A stretch of DNA of 64,000 bases, from contig NZ_JAQRMY010000002.1 in the NCBI RefSeq assembly GCF_028613635.1, forward strand, positions 806,001 to 870,000, in the 5' to 3' direction. Within the stretch, counting starts at the first letter, position 1, and each line of letters opens with the position of its first letter. The notes beneath the pieces are model-generated. The model saw only the letters and a list, made by a program, of their open reading frames with translations, did no database searches and had not been told where the DNA came from. Positions 35,595 to 44,163 of the stretch are shown here, one piece after another. The DNA comes from Devosia sp. ZB163 (GTDB lineage: Bacteria; Pseudomonadota; Alphaproteobacteria; Rhizobiales; Devosiaceae). The position numbers and the translations under genes were made by a program.

Positions 35595-37568
35595 ATGATC
35601 AAGGTGACGTTCCCCGACGGTGCAGTACGCGACTATGCGCGTGGCACCACCGGGACCACCGTGGTCGAGGGCATCTCCCCAAGCCTCGCCAAGAAGACGG
35701 TCGCCATGAAGTGGAACGGGGTCCTCAGCGACCTTTCCGATCCGCTCGAAGAGGACGGCAAGATCGAGTTCGTGATGCGCGACAGCGCCGATGGGCTCGG
35801 GCTGATCCGTCACGACGCCGCGCACGTCCTCGCCGAGGCAGTGCAGGAGCTGTGGCCCGACACGCAGGTCACCATCGGCCCGGTGATCGAGAACGGCTTC
35901 TACTACGACTTCAAGCGCGACACGCCGTTCAGTGAGGACGACTTCGGCACCATCGAAAAGAAGATGGCTGAGATCATCGCGCGCGGTGCTGCCTTCACCA
36001 AGGAAGTGTGGACGCGCGACGAGGCCAAGAGGGTGTTCGCCAGCAAGGGCGAGAACTTCAAGGTCGAACTGATCGATGCGATCCCGGCGGATCAGAAGAT
36101 CAAGATCTACAAGCAGGGCCAGTGGTTCGACCTCTGCCGCGGCCCCCACATGCGCTCGACCAAGGACATCGGCACCGCGTTCAAGCTGACCAAGGTGGCC
36201 GGCGCCTACTGGCGTGGCGACAGCAACAATCCGGTGCTGAGCCGCATCTATGGCACGGCGTTCGCCAGCCAGAAGGAACTCGACGAATACCTGCACATGA
36301 TCGAGGAAGCCGAGAAGCGGGACCACCGCCGCATCGGCAAGGACCTCGACCTGTTCCATCTGCAGGAAGAAGCCCAGGGTTCGGTGTTCTGGCACCCCAA
36401 GGGCTATGTCCTCTACAACCAGATGGAGGCCTATATCCGCCGCCGGGTGAACGCCAACGGCTACAACGAGGTGAAGACCCCGCAGCTGATGTCGTCGAAG
36501 TTCTGGGAGGCCTCGGGCCACTGGGGCAAGTACCGCGAGAACATGTTCGTGGTTCCCGACGAGGTGCCCGGCACCGAGGAAGAAGGCCCGGTCCTGTCGG
36601 GCAAGGCAGAGCTCATGGCGCTGAAGCCGATGAACTGCCCGGCCCACATCCAGATCTTCAACCAGGGCATCAAGAGCTACCGCGACCTGCCGATCCGCAT
36701 GGCCGAGTTCGGCTGCTGCCATCGCAACGAGGCCCATGGCGCGCTCCATGGCCTGCTGCGCGTGCGGCAGATGACGCAGGACGACGCCCACATCTTCTGC
36801 ACCGAGGAGCAGATCCAGGCCGAAACCGAGCGTTTCGTGCACCTGCTCTACTCGGTGTACGAGCACATGGGCTTCGAGAACGTCGTCATCAAGCTGGCGA
36901 CCCGGCCGGATAAGTTCGGCGGCACCATCGAGCGCTGGGACGCGGCCGAGAAGGCTCTGGGCGACGCCCTCAAGGCCACCGGCTACGACTTCGTCATCGC
37001 CGAAGGCGAGGGCGCCTTCTATGCGCCCAAGCTCGAGTTCCACCTCAAGGACGCCATCGGGCGCTCCTGGCAGGTGGGCACGCTCCAGCTCGACTACGTG
37101 CTGCCGGAGCGCCTTGGGGCCATGTATGTGGCCGAGGACGGGACCAAGAAGTACGCGGTGATGCTGCACCGCGCGATCCTCGGCTCGCTCGAACGCTTCA
37201 TCGGCATGCTGATCGAGCACTATGCCGGCAAGATGCCGATGTGGCTGGCGCCGACCCAGGTGGTCGTCGCGACCATCGTCTCGGAGGCCGACGACTATGC
37301 CCAGAAGTTGGTCGACCGCCTTCGCGCCGGCGGCATCCGGGCCGAGCTCGACGCGCGCAACGAGAAGATCAACTACAAGGTGCGCGAGCACTCGGTGCAG
37401 AAGGTGCCGCTGATGTTCGTGGTCGGCAAGCGCGAGGCCGAGGAGGGCACCGTATCGGTCCGCCGCCTCGGCACCGAAGGCCAGAGGGTGATCCCGGCGA
37501 CTGATGCGATCGTCGAGCTGATGGCGGAAGCGGTTCCGCCGGACCTCAAGCAGCAAGCCGCTGCGTAA
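35595..37568 (+). CDS. thrS: Threonyl-tRNA synthetase
   Basis: The 657-residue protein has an N-terminal TGS domain (1-60), the editing SAD domain with [11 protein letters not shown], the class II core with GKYRENMF, the zinc cysteine in MNCPAHI, GCCHRNE and motif 3 [14 protein letters not shown], and a C-terminal anticodon-binding domain. It charges tRNA-Thr and edits Ser-tRNA-Thr. The ATG at 35595 is preferred for its GGAG spacing of 6 nt; an ATG at 35589 overlaps it. A strong terminator follows. Confidence 0.97.
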   Translation: MIKVTFPDGAVRDYARGTTGTTVVEGISPSLAKKTVAMKWNGVLSDLSDPLEEDGKIEFVMRDSADGLGLIRHDAAHVLAEAVQELWPDTQVTIGPVIENGFYYDFKRDTPFSEDDFGTIEKKMAEIIARGAAFTKEVWTRDEAKRVFASKGENFKVELIDAIPADQKIKIYKQGQWFDLCRGPHMRSTKDIGTAFKLTKVAGAYWRGDSNNPVLSRIYGTAFASQKELDEYLHMIEEAEKRDHRRIGKDLDLFHLQEEAQGSVFWHPKGYVLYNQMEAYIRRRVNANGYNEVKTPQLMSSKFWEASGHWGKYRENMFVVPDEVPGTEEEGPVLSGKAELMALKPMNCPAHIQIFNQGIKSYRDLPIRMAEFGCCHRNEAHGALHGLLRVRQMTQDDAHIFCTEEQIQAETERFVHLLYSVYEHMGFENVVIKLATRPDKFGGTIERWDAAEKALGDALKATGYDFVIAEGEGAFYAPKLEFHLKDAIGRSWQVGTLQLDYVLPERLGAMYVAEDGTKKYAVMLHRAILGSLERFIGMLIEHYAGKMPMWLAPTQVVVATIVSEADDYAQKLVDRLRAGGIRAELDARNEKINYKVREHSVQKVPLMFVVGKREAEEGTVSVRRLGTEGQRVIPATDAIVELMAEAVPPDLKQQAAA

Positions 37569-37573
37569 ATGCG

Positions 37574-37599
37574 AAAGGGCCGCTCTTGGCGGCCCTTTT
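37574..37599 (+). terminator. Rho-independent terminator of thrS
   Basis: AAAGGGCCGC (37574-37583) pairs with GCGGCCCTTT (37589-37598) around a 5-nt loop and runs into TTTT, 5 nt after the thrS stop. It is the clearest intrinsic terminator on the plus strand in this window. Confidence 0.9.
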
Positions 37600-37605
37600 C
37601 TTGGA

Positions 37606-37962
37606 TCAGGCGGCTGTCAGCTGAACAGTGACGCGGCAATGCCGGCCCGATGGTGGCACCGGCGCTGTCCGCGACAGCAGCCGGACCGGGAAATCACTGG
37701 GGTTGCGGTACGCGAACCAGACTCCCGGCGGAACCCTCACGTGAGAGCCTGCCCCGACGAGGGCAGCCGCGCCGTTGACCATCATCTCGAGTGTGCCCTG
37801 CGCGACGACGATGACGGTCTCGGCGGATTCATGACGTTGCGGATCGACCTGCACCTGCGGCAGCAGGACCTGCGACGTTGCCTGGTACGGAAAGGCCGCC
37901 CCCGCCGGGTTGGCGACGTGGAGCACCTGGTCACCGGCGATGATGAACGCGTGCTGGGGCAT
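37606..37962 (-). CDS. Single-domain cupin protein
   Basis: A 118-residue cupin begins MPQHAFIIAGDQVLHVANPAG. Cupin motif 1 is near PQRHESAETVIVVAQGTLEM and motif 2 near GSHVRVPPGVWFAYRNPS, with a reduced set of metal-binding histidines. Function is not predictable. AAGGAGG lies upstream of the ATG. It is tail to tail with thrS across the terminator. Confidence 0.8.
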   Translation of the reverse strand: MPQHAFIIAGDQVLHVANPAGAAFPYQATSQVLLPQVQVDPQRHESAETVIVVAQGTLEMMVNGAAALVGAGSHVRVPPGVWFAYRNPSDFPVRLLSRTAPVPPSGRHCRVTVQLTAA

Positions 37963-38037
37963 GGCAACCCTCCTTCGGACGCTGACCGAACTGTGCTGCC
38001 ATCAATGATATAGTGCGGCTGAACGGGAGTTGAATGG

Positions 38038-38061
38038 AAAAGGGCGGCCCTGAGGCCGCCC
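38038..38061 (-). terminator. Rho-independent terminator of the secreted-protein gene
   Basis: On the minus strand GGGCGGCC (38061-38054), loop TCAG and GGCCGCCC (38049-38042) are followed by TTTT (38041-38038). It lies directly downstream of the gene ending at 38068. Confidence 0.85.
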
Positions 38062-38067
38062 CGTCGG

Positions 38068-38373
38068 TCAGACGACGTCCGGAAGCTCCGGATAGTCGTA
38101 GCAGCCGGAGGCCGCCACGAGGAGCTTCTCGTCGGCAACGCGCGTCCCGAAGGAGCTCTCGACAATCCAGGGAGCCTCGGTGCAGTCCCCGCTCTCGACC
38201 AGCGAGCCGTTGGCACCGACCTGATCACAGAAGCCGCCCTGGGCCTTGTAGTTTTCCGGGCCGTCCGGGCCGCATAGCGACGTGATACCGGTGTCGACAG
38301 CGAGGGTCGGGGTGGCGGCCGGGAAAGCGACAAGCGAGAGGGCGATCAGCGAGATCGCGATAGTCTTCTTCAT
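38068..38373 (-). CDS. Small secreted cysteine-containing protein
   Basis: The 101-residue protein has a signal peptide (MKKTIAISLIALSLVAFPAA, cleavage after TLA near residue 25). The mature 76 residues are acidic with four cysteines: SLCGPDG, GGFCDQV, SGDCTEA and SGCYDYP, consistent with two disulfides. CAGGAG precedes the ATG and an intrinsic terminator follows, so it is a well-formed single-gene unit. No family is recognised. Confidence 0.75.
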   Translation of the reverse strand: MKKTIAISLIALSLVAFPAATPTLAVDTGITSLCGPDGPENYKAQGGFCDQVGANGSLVESGDCTEAPWIVESSFGTRVADEKLLVAASGCYDYPELPDVV

Positions 38374-38500
38374 AGTTTTCTCCTGAAAGACGTACGTCCC
38401 GGCGAGGAGCCGAAACGTCGGCGAGCCTTGCGTTCGCCGATGGACGTCTGACTAGGAGGGAGACTTTGAACCGATCCCGAACTGGCCGTTCAGTGCGGGT

Positions 38501-38767
38501 TCAGCGTAGCGACGTGTCCTGGAACTGCACGCCGAGTTCCTTCACGGAGCGCCACACCACGAGGCACGGCTGTGGCCGGACCTTGTCGACCACGAGATCG
38601 AAGGTGCGCGGAATCTTCGTCACAGATGCGACTTCGAGCTTGGCACCGGATTCTGACAGGTTGCGGATGATGCACCGCATGCGCGATCGACCACCATCGA
38701 ACACGATCGTTGCTTCGATCACTGTGTTGCGACGCGGCGAAAGACGCTTTTCCAGTCGAATGTCCAA
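38501..38767 (-). CDS. Single PilZ domain protein
   Basis: An 88-residue PilZ protein: RLSPRRNTVIEATIVF provides the arginines and IRNLSESGAKLEVA is the D/NxSxxG motif, so c-di-GMP binding is likely. It is a typical short alphaproteobacterial PilZ protein with no output domain. It lies between the secreted-protein gene and the cyclase gene on the same strand. Confidence 0.87.
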   Translation of the reverse strand: MDIRLEKRLSPRRNTVIEATIVFDGGRSRMRCIIRNLSESGAKLEVASVTKIPRTFDLVVDKVRPQPCLVVWRSVKELGVQFQDTSLR

Positions 38768-38851
38768 GGCACTGCCCCCGTAAACCCGCGCGCAGAATGC
38801 CCTGCGAAGGTTGGAGAAACACTTACGGGATGAATAAAGTTGCGTAGGGCC

Positions 38852-40618
38852 CTAACGAAGCCCTGCCAACTGCAGCCCTTGCAGGTAGCGGGCCAGCAGC
38901 GAGGGATACATGAATCGCAGTCCGTCGCCCACGCCGGCGAGGGTGACATGCGGGTGGTGGCGTTGGAATCGCCCTAGGGCATCGCTCGCCGAGGCGAGGT
39001 CGCCCTGGTGGGCGAAATAGACGGCGAGGTCGCGATTAGGCCAGGTGAGGCCGGGGCGCTCGGCCATGGCACGCTGCGCCCACTCGATCGCCCGCTGGGG
39101 CCGGCCCGAGGCGAAGTTGGCAAGGCCCATCCCGAGATGGACGTTGAAGCCGAAGGGATCCATTGGCGACAAGCGGGCGGAACGCTCGAAGGCGGCAAGA
39201 CCCTCATCAGGGTTGCCGAGATAGACGTGACCCCAGCCCCGCCGCATCCAGGCCCAGGCATGGTTGGGGTCGAGATGCAGCGCCCGGTCGGCGAAAGCGG
39301 CAGCCTGCGCGACATTGCCACCCAGCATCATCATCGCAGAGGCGAGGGCCGTCAGGGCTGTGGGGTCGTCCGCGACGTTCATCGTCGCGGTTTCCACCAA
39401 TTGCGAGGCCGTGCTCCGCTCGCCCGCGAAATCGGCGGTCCAGTTGTAGGCGATCTGCTGCCCGTGCGCCCACGCCGCCAGCGCTGCCGCTAGCCCATAC
39501 TGGGGCTCGAGTTGCAGGGCCCGGGTCAGGAAGGCGATGGCCTCGCGATTGTCGTCGGGGCTGTGCGCCCAGAGGTGCGGAAACGCCCGCATGACGAGAT
39601 CGTAGGAGGCGAGCGTTTCGGGGCGCTTCTTGCGGGCGCGCTCCACCTCGGCGCGACGGATCGAGGGCTGTATCGCGCTTGCGACTTCCGCCGCCATGCG
39701 ATCCTGCAGGTCGAACAGGTCGGCGACTGCGCCGTCGATCTTGTTGGACCAGATGTGGCTGCCCGTCTCAGTCTCGACCAGCTGCGCCGTGATGCGGACC
39801 CGCTCGCCGACACGGCGCACCGAGCCCTCGACGACATAACGGACCCCCAGGTCGCGGCCGATCTGGCGAATGTCGATGCCGGCGCGGCCCTTGTAGGTGA
39901 AGGCCGAGTTGCGGGCGATGACGAAGAAGTCCTTCACCCGGCTCAGCGTGGCGGTGATTTCCTCGACGACTGCATCGGCGAAGTAGCTCTGGTCAGCCTC
40001 GCCAGAAAGGTTGTCGAACGGCAGTACGACGACTGACGGCCGATTGCTCGGGGGCGGCGGTGGCGGCGCATCGATGGGTAGCGGGCGCGTCACGCCAGCC
40101 GGGTGCCAGGTGTAGATTCGTACCGTCTTGGTGATGTTCTTGAGCTCGGTCGGCCCCATGTCGACGAAGGGCAGGTCGATGGTGCCGTCGAGGTACTGGT
40201 ACATCCACTTGGTGATGCACATGCCGCCGGGCGGGGAGTGGCTCTGCACGCGCACGGCGAGGTTGATGCCCGAACCGTAGAGGTCGTTCCCGGCCACCAG
40301 GACGTCTGCCAATACAATTCCCGCGCGGACCTGGAACAGCTCGCCGCCCGGCGCGTGGATCTTCCGCTCGTGGATCTTGCGCTGCAGTTGGGAGGTCCAC
40401 TGGACAGCCGCCACGACGCTGTTGAACTCTGCGAGAAGACCGTCGCCCATGGTCTTGAAGACCTTGCCGCCAGCCGACCCGATGGTGCCCGCAATCAAGC
40501 GATCGTAGACCCGCTGCACGAGGCGGAGGGTCTGACGTTCATTGCGCTCGATCAGGCGGGAATAGCCCACCACGTCCAGCGATACTATCGGGACCAGTCT
40601 TCGGTCTGGCTGAGCCAT
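38852..40618 (-). CDS. Class III adenylate/guanylate cyclase with TolB-like and TPR domains
   Basis: From ATG 40618 the protein is 588 residues. Residues 8-170 form a class III cyclase domain: metal aspartates Asp15 (VSLDVVGYS) and Asp59 (TMGDGLLAEF), Lys55 as a purine-site residue, and the transition-state pair Asn119 and Arg123 (GSGINLAVRVQ). All needed residues are present, so it should be active. A proline linker follows, then a TolB-N-like region (VVVLPFDNLSGEADQSYFAD) and TPR repeats from about 350 to the end. This architecture is common in Rhizobiales. No signal peptide or membrane span is seen. Confidence 0.9.
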   Translation of the reverse strand: MAQPDRRLVPIVSLDVVGYSRLIERNERQTLRLVQRVYDRLIAGTIGSAGGKVFKTMGDGLLAEFNSVVAAVQWTSQLQRKIHERKIHAPGGELFQVRAGIVLADVLVAGNDLYGSGINLAVRVQSHSPPGGMCITKWMYQYLDGTIDLPFVDMGPTELKNITKTVRIYTWHPAGVTRPLPIDAPPPPPPSNRPSVVVLPFDNLSGEADQSYFADAVVEEITATLSRVKDFFVIARNSAFTYKGRAGIDIRQIGRDLGVRYVVEGSVRRVGERVRITAQLVETETGSHIWSNKIDGAVADLFDLQDRMAAEVASAIQPSIRRAEVERARKKRPETLASYDLVMRAFPHLWAHSPDDNREAIAFLTRALQLEPQYGLAAALAAWAHGQQIAYNWTADFAGERSTASQLVETATMNVADDPTALTALASAMMMLGGNVAQAAAFADRALHLDPNHAWAWMRRGWGHVYLGNPDEGLAAFERSARLSPMDPFGFNVHLGMGLANFASGRPQRAIEWAQRAMAERPGLTWPNRDLAVYFAHQGDLASASDALGRFQRHHPHVTLAGVGDGLRFMYPSLLARYLQGLQLAGLR

Positions 40619-40741
40619 TACATGTGCTTCTGCTGCAAGCCTTTTCTCTATAGCACCGGCGCTCGTCGTGGAGATAGCAGGACACATCTTGCCGCACGAA
40701 CAATTCGCGGGGACCTGCCAACCTAATGAGTTGACGACGAC

Positions 40742-42004
40742 TCAGGCGGCTGGGTCGCAGGCGGCCGCCCGCTCCAGCAGCAGCGCGCGTTCCTTCTCGT
40801 TGCGGGTCATGCCTGCCGCCCGTTCGAACTCCTCACGCGCCTCCGCCAGCCGCCCGAGCCTGAAGAGAAAGTCGCCACGCACACTCGGGAGCAGGTGGTA
40901 CCCCTTGAGCGCCGGGGCGTCGGCGATCAGAGCGAGGATGACGAGACCATCGGCCGGCCCGAAGGCCATGGAATGGGCAACGGCACGGTTGAGTTCAACC
41001 ACCGGGTTCGGCGCCGCCACGGCCAGCCGGTCATAAAGTGCCGCTATCCTCTTCCAGTCAGTCTCGTCGGCGCGCCGGGCGCGGGCATGGCAGGCAGCGA
41101 TCGCGGCCTGGAGCACGTAGGGCCCGGTGCCGCCGAGGGCTTCCGCACGCTCCAGTGCGGTCAGTCCACGCCGGATCATGAGCTGATCCCAGAGCGCCCG
41201 ATTCTGGTCGAGCAGGAGGATGGGCTCGCCCTTTGGACCGTTCCTCGCTCTCAGCCGGGAGGCCTGGATTTCCATCAAGGCCACCAGCCCGTGGACCTCG
41301 GGCTCATCGGGGGTAAGACCGGCGAGGATGCGTCCGAGCCGCATGGCTTCGTCGCAGAGGGCCGGGCGGGTCCAGTCGTCACCTGCAGTTGCCGAGTATC
41401 CTTCGTTGAAGATGAGGTAGAGCACTTCGAGCACTGATCCCAAACGGCCCGCCCGCTCTCCGGCCCGCGGCACCTCGAAGGGCAGGCCTGCTTCGGCAAG
41501 GCTCCTCTTGGCCCGAACGATGCGTTGGGCGATCGTTGGCTCCGGAGCGAGGAAGGCGCGGGCGATCTCATCCGTCGTCAGTCCACCGAGCAGCCGCAGC
41601 GTCAGGGCCACGCGAGATTCGGGTGAGATCACCGGGTGGCACGACGTGAAGATCAGCTTCAACAGGTCGTCGCCGACATCGTCATCCAGCGGTGTGTCGA
41701 GGTCCGGTGCCGTCGACTCCTCCTCGCGCAGGTCGTGCCCGAGTTCGTCCAGCTTGCGCGCGGCCATCTTGTTGCGGCGGAAGTAGTCGATGGCGCGGCG
41801 TTTGGCCGTCTGCATCAGCCAGGCGCCGGGGCTACGAGGCAAGCCGTTCTCGGGCCAGTGCCTGAGCGCAACGATCAGAGCGTCTTGCGCCAGCTCCTCG
41901 GCCATGCCCACGTCGCGCACGATCCGCGTGAGGCCTGCGATCAATCTGGCCTGCTCGAGACGGAAGACAGCCTCGATGGCGCTATGGGTTTCGTGTTTCG
42001 ACAT
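40742..42004 (-). CDS. ECF sigma factor of the ECF42 type with C-terminal TPR-like extension
   Basis: The 420-residue protein has sigma region 2 (about residues 10-85; DVGMAEELAQDALIVALRHW) and region 4 (about 120-175; ALTLRLLGGLTTDEIARAF), then a long helical extension of about 240 residues (EVLYLIFNEGYSATAGDDW). This layout defines ECF42, which has no anti-sigma factor and uses its C-terminal extension for control. The two genes upstream encode DGPF proteins, the hallmark partners. The trigger is not known for most members. Confidence 0.93.
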   Translation of the reverse strand: MSKHETHSAIEAVFRLEQARLIAGLTRIVRDVGMAEELAQDALIVALRHWPENGLPRSPGAWLMQTAKRRAIDYFRRNKMAARKLDELGHDLREEESTAPDLDTPLDDDVGDDLLKLIFTSCHPVISPESRVALTLRLLGGLTTDEIARAFLAPEPTIAQRIVRAKRSLAEAGLPFEVPRAGERAGRLGSVLEVLYLIFNEGYSATAGDDWTRPALCDEAMRLGRILAGLTPDEPEVHGLVALMEIQASRLRARNGPKGEPILLLDQNRALWDQLMIRRGLTALERAEALGGTGPYVLQAAIAACHARARRADETDWKRIAALYDRLAVAAPNPVVELNRAVAHSMAFGPADGLVILALIADAPALKGYHLLPSVRGDFLFRLGRLAEAREEFERAAGMTRNEKERALLLERAAACDPAA

Positions 42005-42046
42005 GGCGGCGGATCAGACCAAATCCGATCCGCCTCGGCAAGACGC

Positions 42047-42475
42047 TCAGCTCCTCGCCTTCTCGTCCTCGCGCATGTTCGCGTGACGTTCCTGCAGCTC
42101 GGGCGTGAAAGCGTCGCCGAAATCCTCGGCGGTAAAGATCTGGCGCAGCTCGAGTTCGACATTGCCGTGGCCGTCAAGCGGCGGCCACTGCCTGAGCCAT
42201 TCGATCGCTTCCTCGCGAGAAGCGACGTCGATCAGTGTGTAGCCCGCGATCAGCTCCTTGGCCTCGGCAAAGGGACCGTCGAGCACCGTCGGCTTGCCCG
42301 CATTGAACTTGACCCGGGCGCCTCGCGCACTCGGGTGCAGTCCGTCCCCCCCGACGAGGACGCCGGCCTTGTTCAGCTTCTCGTTGTACTCGGTCATCTG
42401 CTCGATGAGGGCGGTGCCTGGCATCACCCCCGCCTCGGTCTCGGCATCGGCTTTGCGGATGATCATGAAGCGCAT
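42047..42475 (-). CDS. YCII-related DGPF protein (first of two)
   Basis: The 142-residue protein opens with MRFMIIRKADAETEAGVMPG and carries the name-giving DGPF motif in TVLDGPFAEAKELIAGYTL, which marks the ECF42-associated YCII/PhnB-like family. The fold is a dimeric alpha/beta barrel. Function is unknown; related YCII proteins have weak peroxidase or hydrolase activity. It sits 42 nt before the sigma gene and 12 nt after the paralogue. Confidence 0.92.
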   Translation of the reverse strand: MRFMIIRKADAETEAGVMPGTALIEQMTEYNEKLNKAGVLVGGDGLHPSARGARVKFNAGKPTVLDGPFAEAKELIAGYTLIDVASREEAIEWLRQWPPLDGHGNVELELRQIFTAEDFGDAFTPELQERHANMREDEKARS

Positions 42476-42487
42476 GCGGAATCCCTT

Positions 42488-42913
42488 TCAGTTCGTGATC
42501 GGCTTCTGGTTGGCATCGCGCCAGGCCTGCTCCTTGGCGATTTCATCGGCTGAAAGGACCTCGGCGAAGTCGGCGGCCTCGAAGACGCGGCGAAGTTCGA
42601 TCGTTTCGCCGTCGTCGAAGGGAATGCGCTTCACCCATTCGAGCGCCTCGTCCTTCGACTTAGCCGTGATGATCCAGAAGCCAGCAATCAGCTCCTTGCT
42701 CTCGGCGAACGGGCCGTCTGTGACGGTGATCTCGCCCCCACTGGACGTGACGAGGGCACCCTCGCTCGATGGGTGCAGGCCTTCACCGGCCAGCAAGACG
42801 CCGGCATTAATGAGCTCTTCATTGAACTTGCCCATCGCTTCGAAGACTTCAGGCTTGGGCATGATCCCGGCTTCACTTTCCGGGGTGGCCTTGACGATGA
42901 TCATGAACCGCAT
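42488..42913 (-). CDS. YCII-related DGPF protein (second of two)
   Basis: The 141-residue paralogue of the next gene has MRFMIIVKATPESEAGIMPK and TVTDGPFAESKELIAGFWI. AAGGAGA precedes ATG 42913. It is the first gene of the DGPF-DGPF-sigma operon, and a promoter matching the ECF42 pattern lies about 65 nt upstream. Two divergent paralogues suggest a heterodimer or two substrates. Confidence 0.92.
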   Translation of the reverse strand: MRFMIIVKATPESEAGIMPKPEVFEAMGKFNEELINAGVLLAGEGLHPSSEGALVTSSGGEITVTDGPFAESKELIAGFWIITAKSKDEALEWVKRIPFDDGETIELRRVFEAADFAEVLSADEIAKEQAWRDANQKPITN

Positions 42914-42977
42914 GGTCGTTCTCCTTCCGCGGCAGTGCCTCATCGGATGATGGGGCGTTTCCTGCCTTCATGACCAC

Positions 42978-43004
42978 GACGAGCGGAGGGATGGAGGATC
43001 GACA
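42978..43004 (-). promoter_or_regulatory. Candidate ECF42-type promoter of the DGPF-sigma operon
   Basis: On the minus strand TGTCGA (43004-42999) is followed after 17 nt by CGTC (42981-42978). As I recall, TGTCGA and CGTC-like elements are the -35 and -10 motifs described for ECF42-controlled DGPF genes. The predicted transcript would begin about 55 nt before the first DGPF start codon. This implies that the sigma factor activates its own operon. Confidence 0.6.
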
Positions 43005-43040
43005 CGCGTCAGGAAGAAAATTCGAGGGCACTCACTTGTC

Positions 43041-44048
43041 TCAGTAGACCGCGGTGAGGACCTCGATCTCCTTGGCCGGACCGGGCTGGACTTGGAATTC
43101 GCGATTGTAGACCTGTTCCCCCCGCTTGGCCAAAACGAGGTAGTCGCCTTCGGCGAGGACCGTTGAGGGGAAGGCACCGATATTGGTGAAGACGGTCTGC
43201 CCGTCAGCGGTCTTCACCGTCCAGTCGATGTCGGCAATGGCTTCGCCACCAGCCTCGCTCACCAGCTTGAACGAGATCTGGGCCGCCTTGTGGTAGAGCG
43301 TCGCTTCCGTCAGTTGGCCCGGCTCGACCCGGAGGTCGGCGCGCACCACGGCGTTCACATCGCCGAAATAGGAGACGATGTGATAAGTGCCCGCGTTGAG
43401 CGTCACGATGTCGTTGGAGCTGAGGTTCTGCGCAACAAGCGTCCGGTCGCCTTCATTTCCGGACGTGTAGATGTCGAACCGGAGCAGGTTGATCGGAATC
43501 GCTACGTCGCCGGTGGCGAGCGCGCTGAGGCGCATGGCGCCCGCGTCGAGCACCAGCTGCTTGTTGTTCTCGCCCTCCGCCACCGTCAGCGTGTCCGTGG
43601 TCTGGGCCCGGCCGTAGGCGACATGCACCACGTAGTTCCCCGGCGCGAGCTCCATGTGGGCAGTCGCATCCTCGGACTTCTTGGCCAGAATCAGGTCGCC
43701 TGACGCATCGGTCTTGGTCTCGAACACCCGCCAGGTGACGCCGTCGGGCAGCGTGCCGCCCTGTTCGGTAATCTTTGCTACGAGGGTGACGGGCTGCGGC
43801 GTGGTGATGGCCGCGATCTGCGCAGCGGCCTCGGCGGCGGCCGCCGCCACATCGGGTGCCGCCTCGGGGACCTCGTCGGCCGCGGCTTCGTCGGTGGTCG
43901 TTGCTGCCGGCGCGCTGGGCGCAGCTTCGATGCCGGCCGGCATGCGGTCGGCACGGCGGGGCAGGGGGACCGGTGCTTCCTGGCCGATCGCCAGTGTCGG
44001 CACCAGCAGCGACGCCAGCACCAACATCCCGATCCACTGCCTGAGCAT
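43041..44048 (-). CDS. Exported repetitive beta-domain protein of unknown function
   Basis: From ATG 44048 the 335-residue protein has a signal peptide (IGMLVLASLLVPTLAIGQ), an Ala/Glu/Pro-rich disordered segment (about 30-85) and then at least three similar beta-sandwich-like units. Each ends in a pattern like LAPGNYVVHVAYG, LNAGTYHIVSYFG and LAEGDYLVLAKRG. The units resemble carboxypeptidase-regulatory or prealbumin-like folds. The protein is probably periplasmic. A frame extension to 44174 lacks a signal-compatible start. It is divergent from the nitroreductase gene. Confidence 0.72.
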   Translation of the reverse strand: MLRQWIGMLVLASLLVPTLAIGQEAPVPLPRRADRMPAGIEAAPSAPAATTTDEAAADEVPEAAPDVAAAAAEAAAQIAAITTPQPVTLVAKITEQGGTLPDGVTWRVFETKTDASGDLILAKKSEDATAHMELAPGNYVVHVAYGRAQTTDTLTVAEGENNKQLVLDAGAMRLSALATGDVAIPINLLRFDIYTSGNEGDRTLVAQNLSSNDIVTLNAGTYHIVSYFGDVNAVVRADLRVEPGQLTEATLYHKAAQISFKLVSEAGGEAIADIDWTVKTADGQTVFTNIGAFPSTVLAEGDYLVLAKRGEQVYNREFQVQPGPAKEIEVLTAVY

Positions 44049-44163
44049 CACGCAACGACCCCGCAATTCACGCCCTTCGGCGCCCGCCAGAAAATCCGCG
44101 TCCCTACGCTTGGATTGGGGAAAAGCTGTGTCATAAGGTCCACACTCTCGCAAGGACCTGACC

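Noticed and set aside
35424-37556. A 710-codon open frame on the minus strand opposite thrS
   Set aside because: It is antisense to an unmistakable thrS, has no family resemblance or ribosome binding site, and long antisense frames are expected in GC-rich coding DNA.
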